A stretch of 64,000 nt of DNA from an uncultured Lachnospiraceae bacterium (lineage in GTDB: Bacteria > Bacillota > Clostridia > Lachnospirales > Lachnospiraceae), in the NCBI GenBank assembly GCA_900542015.1, contig UQLY01000008.1:74009-138008 (forward strand), written 5' to 3'. This document shows, in pieces, positions 49,073 through 55,957 of the stretch. Numbering within the stretch: position 1 is the first letter of the stretch; each line of letters begins with the position of its first letter. The notes below the pieces were generated by a model. It was not told the origin of the DNA and did not search any database. It was given only the letters and a program-made list of their open reading frames with translations. A program made the translations under genes and the position numbers.

Positions 49073-49624
49073 TTACCGGCTGTAAACGATGGCTTCGGCG
49101 ATCTTGTCCGCTTCATCTTTTCCCTGATACCGCTCCACAATCGCAAGCCCGAAATCGATTGCGGTTCCAAGTCCTCTGCTGGTCGTTACATGCTCCGACA
49201 CCTCAACGCTGTTATGAAATACCAGCGCGCCGTCCAAATGTCCTTCAAAGGAAGGATAGGATGTTGCGTTTCTGCCCTTCAAAAATCCTTTATGTCCGAA
49301 AATACTCGGCGCAGCGCAAATGGCGCTGATACATTTGCCCGCTTCATAAAAAGCGTCTACCTGTTTCATTAAAGGCTCGCACGCCTCTAAGTTTTTTGTG
49401 CCCGGCATTCCTCCCGGAAGCACGATCATATCCAAATCCTCAAAATCAACTTCTTCAAGAAGCAGATCCGCTGTTACCGTTACCTGATGGGAGCTGGTAA
49501 CCTCCTTTTGTCCGGTAACCGACACGGTCTTTAAATCCAGACCCGCCCGTCTGCAGATGTCCACTACCAAAAGCGCCTCGCACTCCTCAAATCCTGTCGC
49601 TAAAAAAACGCAAATTTTTGCCAT
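49073..49624 (-). CDS. DJ-1/PfpI family protein
   Basis: The 183-residue protein has the DJ-1 layout: KICVFLATGFEECEALLVVD at the start with the conserved Glu, MIVLPGGMPGT in the middle, and the nucleophile elbow ISAICAAPSIFG with the reactive Cys at about residue 105. The C-terminal TTSRGLGTAIDFGLAIVE is also standard. Family members act as chaperones, deglycases or thiazole-synthesis related proteins (YajL/ThiJ group); function here is open. Cytosolic, single gene. Confidence 0.93.
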   Translation of the reverse strand: MAKICVFLATGFEECEALLVVDICRRAGLDLKTVSVTGQKEVTSSHQVTVTADLLLEEVDFEDLDMIVLPGGMPGTKNLEACEPLMKQVDAFYEAGKCISAICAAPSIFGHKGFLKGRNATSYPSFEGHLDGALVFHNSVEVSEHVTTSRGLGTAIDFGLAIVERYQGKDEADKIAEAIVYSR

Positions 49625-49853
49625 TCACTCTTCCTCCTTTTGCGAAACCCAATAGTTTCCCATTGATTTCCTGATTGTTTTCAGTATAATACCGAATGGG
49701 ATAAAACACAATTCCCGAATAATATTTAAATAGAATCCCTCTGCGCTCTGATCAATGTATCATTTTTTGAATTTTGCCCGATATGGGCAGGATAAATCAC
49801 ATAGACAACAGCCCCACAAAATGCTCTGTGGCGTCTGTCGATAGATATTTTCT

Positions 49854-49904
49854 GGGTAAAATCCGGTTCCTGTTCATTTGATCTCATTCACCGGATTTTA
49901 TCCC
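49854..49904 (-). terminator. hairpin after the Rpn nuclease gene
   Basis: GGGTAAAATCCGGT (49854-49867) pairs with 49890-49904 almost fully around a 22-nt loop, 6 nt after the stop codon. No good T run follows on the minus strand, so termination strength is doubtful. The rest of 49625-49853 shows a second weak hairpin (about 49803-49839) and no gene. Confidence 0.45.
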
Positions 49905-49910
49905 CGGACC

Positions 49911-50777
49911 TTATTTCCGGATCTGTTCCATGAATTGTTCTACTGTTTCAGCTTTGGCGGCACATTTCAGATATTGTCTCAGCACGGACATATCCGTTTC
50001 ATTTATGATCTTTTCCGTCAGTTCCTCTGAAACATTCCCTAATTCACGCAGCAATAAAAGAATATTTTCCGCACACTCTTCCTGTCTGCCTTCTTCTTTG
50101 CCTTCCGCCCGTTCATCTTTCAGCATTTCTTCAAAAACCATAAATCGCCCCTCCATTTCACGATTGCTTTTCACTTTACAGACCGTATTCTGAAGCTGCA
50201 AAATAAACGCATCTTCAAAATCTTTCATGCTCTCTTTCAGATCGGCTTTTACAAAATCCAAAAATCTTGCAAGCGGCTCGGAAATGTCCTCCCGATTTTT
50301 CCCACAGGTGTTTAAAAAAACACTGATACTGCCATCCTTCAGCCTCATCTCTTTGTCTTCCATACACACGTTTTGAAAGGTATATCGATATTTCCCCTGC
50401 CCGAAAGGATCAAAATCACAGATAAATATCACATAAGTATCCGGTAATTTTGCATATTCCTCTCCTCCGGCAAGCAATTCCATATCGATCTGGCTGTGAT
50501 AATACCGGGTTCGCTTTTCCAGTTTCTGCTTTTTTACTACCTGCACTTCCACGTTGTAATGGGTATGCTTTTCATCCTCTGCATAAACATCCAGTCGGAT
50601 TCCTTTATATTCCGGGTGATATACAATACTCTTTTCCTTGCTGACCGTAACCCTTTCAATCGGCATTCCCAAAACAAGCTCCAGCAGTTTCCGGCAGTTA
50701 TCCTCATCGGGCATAACCGCGCCAAACATGAAGTTGTCCTTAATTGTAAGTTCTTTCAGTTTTCTCTTTTCTTTCAT
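49911..50777 (-). CDS. Rpn family recombination-promoting nuclease/putative transposase
   Basis: The 288-residue protein is a full-length member of the PD-(D/E)XK Rpn family. The N-terminal LKELTIKDNFMFGAVM is typical, and the nuclease core is RLDVYAEDEKHTHYNVEVQ (Asp, then Glu-x-Gln). The C-terminal ERAEGKEEGRQEECAENILL tail is also usual. Family members promote RecA-independent recombination and are common in Lachnospiraceae, often in many copies. A remnant of another copy is at 332-685. Good TTGCAA/TATACT promoter upstream. Confidence 0.93.
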   Translation of the reverse strand: MKEKRKLKELTIKDNFMFGAVMPDEDNCRKLLELVLGMPIERVTVSKEKSIVYHPEYKGIRLDVYAEDEKHTHYNVEVQVVKKQKLEKRTRYYHSQIDMELLAGGEEYAKLPDTYVIFICDFDPFGQGKYRYTFQNVCMEDKEMRLKDGSISVFLNTCGKNREDISEPLARFLDFVKADLKESMKDFEDAFILQLQNTVCKVKSNREMEGRFMVFEEMLKDERAEGKEEGRQEECAENILLLLRELGNVSEELTEKIINETDMSVLRQYLKCAAKAETVEQFMEQIRK

Positions 50778-50813
50778 TTTTCCTCCACTTTCGCAGAGGA
50801 ATTCTACGATGAA

Positions 50814-50842
50814 AGTATAACATACAGTTATTTCGTTTGCAA
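50814..50842 (-). promoter_or_regulatory. promoter of the Rpn nuclease gene
   Basis: TTGCAA (50837-50842) and TATACT (50814-50819) on the minus strand are 17 nt apart, about 35 nt before the start codon. The remaining gap to 50987 holds no gene. Confidence 0.65.
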
Positions 50843-50987
50843 GTCATTCCGTAAATAAATATTCAAAATTCAGTTTATTTGTGGCAGTGCAAATACTTTT
50901 CCAAATATAAAGCTCCTACGATAAATTCACAGTTCCGGCGGTCCGATTTGCAACCTGGAAAGCACCCGGATTGTAACGGCTTTCCTG

Positions 50988-51827
50988 TTACAAAACCAGC
51001 CGTTCTTCATATAGCCTTCTATCCATATCTTTAAACACATTGAAAATGATCCTGTCAAAATGACCGGGATTTTCTTTTAAAAAAGCGGTAACAGTTTCCA
51101 CGGCTATACTTGCCGCTTCCTGATTCGGGAAATGAAATTCTCCTGTGGAAATACAGCAAAAAGCCACGCTTTTAATCTTATGCTCTGCTGCACATTCCAG
51201 AACGCTCCTATAACAATTTCTTAAATCCTGACGCAGCCAGTCATTTAACCTGTATCCGACGATCGGTCCCACCGTATGAATGACATATTCCGCCGGAAGA
51301 TTATAACCTTTTGTAATAACCGCACTTCCTACCGGCTCTTCATAATTTCTCCCGTATCTGATCCGCTTTTGGTTCATGACATGATTGCACTCCTCCCGCA
51401 GCTGCATTCCTGCCGCACTGTGAATAGCATTATCAATACACCTGTGACAAGGGACAAAACACCCTAACATCTGCGAATTTGCCGCATTGACGATGGCACC
51501 CACTTCCAATCTGGTAATGTCCCCCTGCCAGATGGATAATTGCCCGGCAAAGGGATGTTTACTGCCATACTGTTCCGTGACAGTGGGAATATCCTTCAGC
51601 GTTACAATTCCCTTTTCCAAAGCCTCCGATTTCAGAAATTCATCCTGCACCTTTAGGATTTCCTCCGAAATCCTTCCCGGCATACGGACATTCATCAGGG
51701 AACGGACCGCCCTGCGTTTTTCTTCATATTCTTTCGGAAGCTCTATCGTATCATATGTCCCTGAATCAATAATCAGTTGGTTCAACAGATAAGTAAGCCT
51801 CTCTGTCTGCTCTTTTGTTTCCGCCAT
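50988..51827 (-). CDS. zinc-containing macrodomain protein (protein ADP-ribosylhydrolase)
   Basis: The 279-residue protein has an N-terminal helical part and a C-terminal macrodomain from about residue 100. IWQGDITRLEVGAIVNAANS starts the ADP-ribose site, and LGCFVPCHRCIDNAIHSAAG then LREEC carries the Cys/His set of the Zn-macro subgroup; VIHTVGPIVG and ISTGEFHFPNQEAA follow. This subgroup removes ADP-ribose put on by the SirTM sirtuin encoded just upstream (2 nt gap). The ATG at 51827 is chosen because AAAGGAG lies 8 nt before it. Confidence 0.93.
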   Translation of the reverse strand: MAETKEQTERLTYLLNQLIIDSGTYDTIELPKEYEEKRRAVRSLMNVRMPGRISEEILKVQDEFLKSEALEKGIVTLKDIPTVTEQYGSKHPFAGQLSIWQGDITRLEVGAIVNAANSQMLGCFVPCHRCIDNAIHSAAGMQLREECNHVMNQKRIRYGRNYEEPVGSAVITKGYNLPAEYVIHTVGPIVGYRLNDWLRQDLRNCYRSVLECAAEHKIKSVAFCCISTGEFHFPNQEAASIAVETVTAFLKENPGHFDRIIFNVFKDMDRRLYEERLVL

Positions 51828-51829
51828 GA

Positions 51830-52720
51830 TCAACACTCCTTTAACCGCTTTGCGATATCATCCACGCTCTTTGCAATGTCCTGATCGATACCCACCGCTC
51901 TGTTTCCAAAGCTGCCCGGCACCGCCGCTTCTCTTAGATTCAGCCGGATCAGATTCCATTTTTTCTGTTCCCCCATCATGTTTTCAAAGGGAAAGCGAAT
52001 AATGGCGGGGGTGTTAAAACCCACACCCAACTCCAGCAAAACTATCTTCTTTTTCTGATACTTTTTCAAAAACGCTCCGTACCACGCCGCCGCTTTGTGC
52101 CAATGTTCATCTTCCACAAAATATTGGTCACATCTTAAATTCATTGCCATATTTCCGCCGCAGACCGGGCATTTAGGAACCATATAAGATGGTATCTTAC
52201 AATCCTTCCTCGCCTGATCCATCTGCACAAAAATGTCAATTGCATCATAGGTTTTGTCATGGCACCCCTTTTCGCATTGTATCAGTCCATAGTCTCCCTG
52301 TGTAGCAAATATATTTTCATCCGAAAATCCCGCTTTCCAGAATTGATGATCCACATTGGTAGTCAGAACAAAATGCGGCTTATCCTTTACCATCCCATAA
52401 AGTTTCCGATATAATAAAAGCCCCTCCGGCTCAATGCGGTTTAAATAAGCATGCTTTGACCAGTATCCCCATTTTGCCTCCTCTGTGGGAAACGGATAAA
52501 ATCCTGCACTATACATATCCCGCATATACATCTTACCATATTTATCAATAAATTCCGAAAAATGATCCGTAAACCGCTTTCCGCCATAGGTAAGACCCGC
52601 GGCGGCAGATAAACCCGCCCCCGCGCCGATCAGAATTGTATCTGCCTTTTCAATCATTTCTGCAGCATGCCGTATTTGTTCTTCATAGGATGTTTTCTGT
52701 ACTTTTTCAATTTGTGTCAT
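51830..52720 (-). CDS. macrodomain-linked sirtuin (SirTM-like)
   Basis: The 296-residue Sir2-fold protein has the NAD motif ILIGAGAGLSAAAGL, FVLTTNVDHQFWKAGF, a zinc site (CEKGCHD and CPVCGG) and LLELGVGFNTPAIIRFPFE. SirTM enzymes are protein ADP-ribosyltransferases rather than deacetylases, and their usual target is a lipoylated GcvH-like protein. Here only the macrodomain gene is present; the GcvH-L and lipoate ligase genes of the extended operon are missing. Two copies of a TTGTAA-N9-TTACAA palindrome lie before it, next to an Rrf2-family gene. Confidence 0.93.
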   Translation of the reverse strand: MTQIEKVQKTSYEEQIRHAAEMIEKADTILIGAGAGLSAAAGLTYGGKRFTDHFSEFIDKYGKMYMRDMYSAGFYPFPTEEAKWGYWSKHAYLNRIEPEGLLLYRKLYGMVKDKPHFVLTTNVDHQFWKAGFSDENIFATQGDYGLIQCEKGCHDKTYDAIDIFVQMDQARKDCKIPSYMVPKCPVCGGNMAMNLRCDQYFVEDEHWHKAAAWYGAFLKKYQKKKIVLLELGVGFNTPAIIRFPFENMMGEQKKWNLIRLNLREAAVPGSFGNRAVGIDQDIAKSVDDIAKRLKEC

Positions 52721-52744
52721 ACTGTTTTCCTCCTATACCCATTT

Positions 52745-52808
52745 GTTGTAACGTTTTTTATTACAACTAATATTATCGCCCTTGTATTGTAATGTCAATA
52801 GTTACAAC
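52745..52808 (-). promoter_or_regulatory. double TTGTAA-N9-TTACAA operator before the sirtuin gene
   Basis: GTTGTAA/TTACAAC (52745-52751 and 52761-52767) and TTGTAA/TTACAA (52787-52792 and 52802-52807) share sequence, arm length and a 9-nt spacer. They fill the promoter region of the sirtuin-macrodomain pair. The adjacent Rrf2-family regulator is the most likely binder; that is inference. Confidence 0.75.
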
Positions 52809-52825
52809 AAAAATTAAAAAAATTT

Positions 52826-52858
52826 TTCAGGCATTAGAACTTTTATCTGATGCCTGAA
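52826..52858. terminator. terminator after the Rrf2-family gene
   Basis: TTCAGGCAT (52826-52834) and ATGCCTGAA (52850-52858) pair perfectly; T runs follow on both strands. It isolates the Rrf2 gene from the sirtuin promoter, so the latter pair is transcribed independently. Confidence 0.78.
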
Positions 52859-52879
52859 TTTTTTTATATCTTATGCAAA

Positions 52880-53311
52880 TCATTTTAAATACTTATCTAT
52901 ATCCTTTTTTACATCCTCTAAGGTAATGGATTCCAGCTCTTTTTCCATTGCATTCTGCACCCGCAGCAATTTATCATCCAGTAACAGATGAATATTTCTT
53001 CCAACCGGACAATTTGAACTGGGATTTTCATGAAAATGAAAAAGCTGTCCGTTTTCCACACATTCCACCGCCCGGTAAATATCAAGAAATGTAACCTCCT
53101 GCAACGGCTTTGCAATCGAAGCCCCTCCGGTCCCCCTTGCCACCTTCACAAGCCCAGCTGCCTTCAACTGTGCCAAAATCTTTCTGATAATCACCGGATT
53201 CACATTGGTACTCTCCGCAAGAAAATCACTGGTTATCTTATACTCATCTTGAAATGTATCAATACATGCAAACACATGGATCGCTATCGTAAATCTGCTG
53301 GAAATCTGCAT
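52880..53311 (-). CDS. Rrf2-family transcriptional regulator (YwnA-like)
   Basis: The 143-residue regulator starts with the family-typical MQISSRFTIAIHVFACIDTF, has a winged helix (ITSDFLAESTNVNPVIIRKI then LVKVARGTGGASIAKP) and a C-terminal helix. The one conserved Cys at SNCPVGRNI is not a three-Cys Fe-S set as in IscR/NsrR, so it fits the YwnA group that senses thiol or redox change. It lies upstream of the sirtuin-macrodomain pair and likely controls it. Confidence 0.9.
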   Translation of the reverse strand: MQISSRFTIAIHVFACIDTFQDEYKITSDFLAESTNVNPVIIRKILAQLKAAGLVKVARGTGGASIAKPLQEVTFLDIYRAVECVENGQLFHFHENPSSNCPVGRNIHLLLDDKLLRVQNAMEKELESITLEDVKKDIDKYLK

Positions 53312-53400
53312 CCTCTCACCTCACTGCTCTCTGTTCTTTACTCTTTACTCTCTACTCTTTACTACTCATTACACTCTCTGCTCTTTTCCCGCTTCTCCCC
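53312..53400. repeat. purine/pyrimidine-biased low-complexity tract
   Basis: The plus strand is almost pure C/T with imperfect ACTCT/CTTTA repeats for about 80 nt directly before the Rrf2 start, so the gene's leader is a polypurine tract. No protein is supported. The following 53401-53601 is AT-rich with a possible minus-strand -10 (TATAAT at about 53544) and no gene. Confidence 0.45.
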
Positions 53401-53601
53401 GTCTTACCTACCCTTTTCTTTCCACTTCCTCATCAATCTCCCGCCCATTCAAACCATCCCTTTTTCCCAGCATACCACAATTCCCAATTTCATACCACGA
53501 AAAATCACACTCCAAAAGTGTATTCCCATTTCCATTTCTGTACATTATAATAAAATAACAAATTAATAAAACGCAAAAAATAATATCGCCAGCCAAGGAC
53601 A

Positions 53602-53839
53602 GGGAATTGGGAGCAGCCATTGGCTTTTTCAAAGCCGTTATAAGGTAAACGGTATTTTTCTTATGAAATGCTCCATACCCCAGGGGCAAACCGCCATGGA
53701 TGGCGGTTTGAGGTTTCCTGCGGCAGGACGCCGCATGGAAACCGACCCGCATCCAGCCAACACATTTTCTGCATTTCATTAGAAAAATACCGTTTCCCTT
53801 ATCCGGCTTTGAAAAAGCCAATGGCTGCTCCCAATCCCC
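53602..53839. repeat. very long inverted repeat with branched core
   Basis: Arms of 69 and 68 nt (53602-53670 and 53772-53839) are complementary over more than 60 positions. The 101-nt centre folds into two hairpins: CAAACCGCC/GGCGGTTTG (53687-53710) and GGTTTCC-TGCGGC/GCCGCA-GGAAACC (53712-53743). It sits between divergent genes, so it is not a simple terminator. The core differs from that of the elements at 22.05 and 59.84 kb. No flanking direct repeat was found. Confidence 0.75.
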
Positions 53840-53885
53840 GTCGCCCTCGACGATATTACCCCCCTATGAAAGGAAACACACACCC

Positions 53886-54431
53886 ATGGAAATCGAACGC
53901 AAATTTACAATCCGCAATCTCCCCAAAAACCTCTCCGCCTACACCTGTCTCCACATGGAACAGGCATACCTGTGTACCGATCCGGTTGTCCGCATCCGCA
54001 AAGAAAACGACAACTATTACCTGACCTATAAAGGAAAAGGTCTCCTTGCAAGAGAAGAAGCCAATCTGCCCCTTCATGCCGAGGGTTATGCACACCTCTT
54101 AACAAAGGCAGATGGTCTTATCATACAAAAAGACCGTTATCTCATTCCTATTGAAACCCCGTCCTTTGATATGGACGCTTTAAAAGATCTGGGTATTGAT
54201 AAACTCCCTGATCATTTGCAGTTAAAGATCGAACTGGACATTTTTCAAAGCCCCTCCGGGTTGATCATGGCGGAAGTAGAATTCCCTTCCGTAGAGTTAG
54301 CAAACGCTTACCAAATGCCTGATTGGTTCTCAGAAGACGTTACCAACAACAAAGCCTATCACAATTCCAATATCAGCAAAGGCGGCGCTATTTTTGATCC
54401 GACGCCTTCTTTTCTGGAAGACGGAAACTGA
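53886..54431 (+). CDS. CYTH-domain protein
   Basis: The 181-residue protein starts MEIERKFTIRNLPKNL, with the ExExK-type motif that defines the CYTH (adenylate cyclase/thiamine triphosphatase) superfamily. VRIRKENDNYYLTYKGKG, KKDRYLIP-like KDRYLIPI, LKIELDIF and MAEVEFPS supply the acidic and basic residues of the triphosphate tunnel. Most bacterial members are inorganic tripolyphosphatases. The 3' end overlaps the end of malQ by 44 nt (convergent). Confidence 0.92.
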   Translation: MEIERKFTIRNLPKNLSAYTCLHMEQAYLCTDPVVRIRKENDNYYLTYKGKGLLAREEANLPLHAEGYAHLLTKADGLIIQKDRYLIPIETPSFDMDALKDLGIDKLPDHLQLKIELDIFQSPSGLIMAEVEFPSVELANAYQMPDWFSEDVTNNKAYHNSNISKGGAIFDPTPSFLEDGN

Positions 54432-55890
54432 TCTTAGCCATTTCCCGCATTTTTTCCACAATCTTGTCATCAAACTGTCCGGGAAGCAGTCTCCACTTCC
54501 AGTTTTCGCCCAGGGTAGATGGCACATTGATGCGCGCTGCGTTATCTAACTCCAGATAATCCTGAATAGGAATGACCGCGGTTTCAGAAACGCTCATCAT
54601 AGCAAGTCTGATCAGCGCCTGCACCAATCCTTTATCCGTCTGGCAATGACAATACTCTTTTACAAATTTTCTATCTTCCTTGGACAACCCTGACAACCAG
54701 CCCAGCGCCGTTTCATTATCATGGGTTCCTGTATATACAATGCTGTTTTTTCCATAATGATGGGGTAAATAATCATTATCTTCATAATCGCTGAAAGCAA
54801 ACTCAATGATCTTCATGCCCGGATAACCGGTCTTTGCCACAAGTGCACGGACCTCATCCGTCAAAAATCCCAGATCCTCCGCAATGACCTTACACTCTCC
54901 CAGGGTCGCTTTCATCCTCTCAAATAAAGCATAACCCGGTCCCGGCTCCCAATGTCCGAATTCCGCCGTAGGATCTCCGTAAGGAATTGCATAATAAGAC
55001 TCAAATCCCCTGAAGTGATCGATCCTGACCACATCATACAGCTCATAACAATAAGCGATCCTCTGCATCCACCAGGCATATTTTGTCTGCTTGTGATGGT
55101 TCCAGTCATAAAGGGGATTGCCCCAAAGCTGTCCCGTAGCGCAGAAACAATCCGGCGGACAGCCTGCAACCGCAATAGGAAGCCCTCCGTCGTCCAGTTG
55201 GAACAATTCGGGATTTGCCCAGGTATCCGCACTGTCAAATGCCACATAAATGGGAATATCCCCGATAATCTCAATGCCCTTTTTATTGGCATATTTCTTT
55301 AACTTCTTCCACTGCCTAGAAAAATAAAACTGTAAAAACTTATAAAAATCCATTTCTTCGGAAAGCTGTTCCTTATAGCGTGCCACGGCTTTCTTTTTCC
55401 GCAGACGGATATCCGAATCCCACTCTGTAAAAGCCTTTCCGCCAAAATGATTTTTTACCGCCATATAAAGCGCATAATCTTCCAGCCAATAGCTGTTTTT
55501 CTTTACAAATTTAGCATAGCGTTTTTCATCAGATGCACGAAATCTTGCAAAAGCCATGCGAAGAACCTTATAACGGCTGAAATACATCTTTTCATAGTCG
55601 ATATAAGCCGGATTCTCACAAACCTCCACCTGCTCACATTCCGTTACCGTCAACAACCCTTCCTCCCGCAGCATATCCAGATCGATAAAATACGGATTTC
55701 CTGCAAAAGTGGAAAAAGACTGGTAGGGAGAATCCCCATACCCAGTCTGTCCCAAAGGCAGGATCTGCCAATAGCTTTGTCCTGCCTTTTTTAATTGATC
55801 TACAAATTCATATGCACTCTTTCCAAAAGTCCCGATACCGTATGGCGACGGCAGACTGAATACGGGACATAATACACCGCATGTTCTCAT
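54388..55890 (-). CDS. malQ: 4-alpha-glucanotransferase
   Basis: The 500-residue GH77 amylomaltase moves alpha-1,4-glucan chains during glycogen and maltodextrin use. It begins MRTCGVLCPVFSLPSPYGIG, and has the nucleophile Asp in VVRIDHFRGFESYY, acid/base Glu in VIAEDLGFL and third Asp in YTGTHDNETALGW. The Met at 55890 is chosen because GGAG precedes it with good spacing; a Met 8 codons upstream lacks one. It lies 67 nt after glgP on the same strand. Confidence 0.96.
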   Translation of the reverse strand: MRTCGVLCPVFSLPSPYGIGTFGKSAYEFVDQLKKAGQSYWQILPLGQTGYGDSPYQSFSTFAGNPYFIDLDMLREEGLLTVTECEQVEVCENPAYIDYEKMYFSRYKVLRMAFARFRASDEKRYAKFVKKNSYWLEDYALYMAVKNHFGGKAFTEWDSDIRLRKKKAVARYKEQLSEEMDFYKFLQFYFSRQWKKLKKYANKKGIEIIGDIPIYVAFDSADTWANPELFQLDDGGLPIAVAGCPPDCFCATGQLWGNPLYDWNHHKQTKYAWWMQRIAYCYELYDVVRIDHFRGFESYYAIPYGDPTAEFGHWEPGPGYALFERMKATLGECKVIAEDLGFLTDEVRALVAKTGYPGMKIIEFAFSDYEDNDYLPHHYGKNSIVYTGTHDNETALGWLSGLSKEDRKFVKEYCHCQTDKGLVQALIRLAMMSVSETAVIPIQDYLELDNAARINVPSTLGENWKWRLLPGQFDDKIVEKMREMAKISFRLPEKKASDQK

Positions 55891-55957
55891 AGCATTCTCC
55901 ACTGATTTTAACATGTACTTTAACCGGTATACTTTTCAAATTGATTCCGGATAAATT

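Noticed and set aside
53312..53400. A CRISPR-like or microsatellite array
   Set aside because: The CT-rich repeats are imperfect and of uneven length, with no spacers; it is a low-complexity tract.
53408..53821. A 137-codon minus-strand frame across the long inverted repeat
   Set aside because: It follows from the palindromic sequence, has no recognisable product or ribosome binding site and mirrors the repeat arms.
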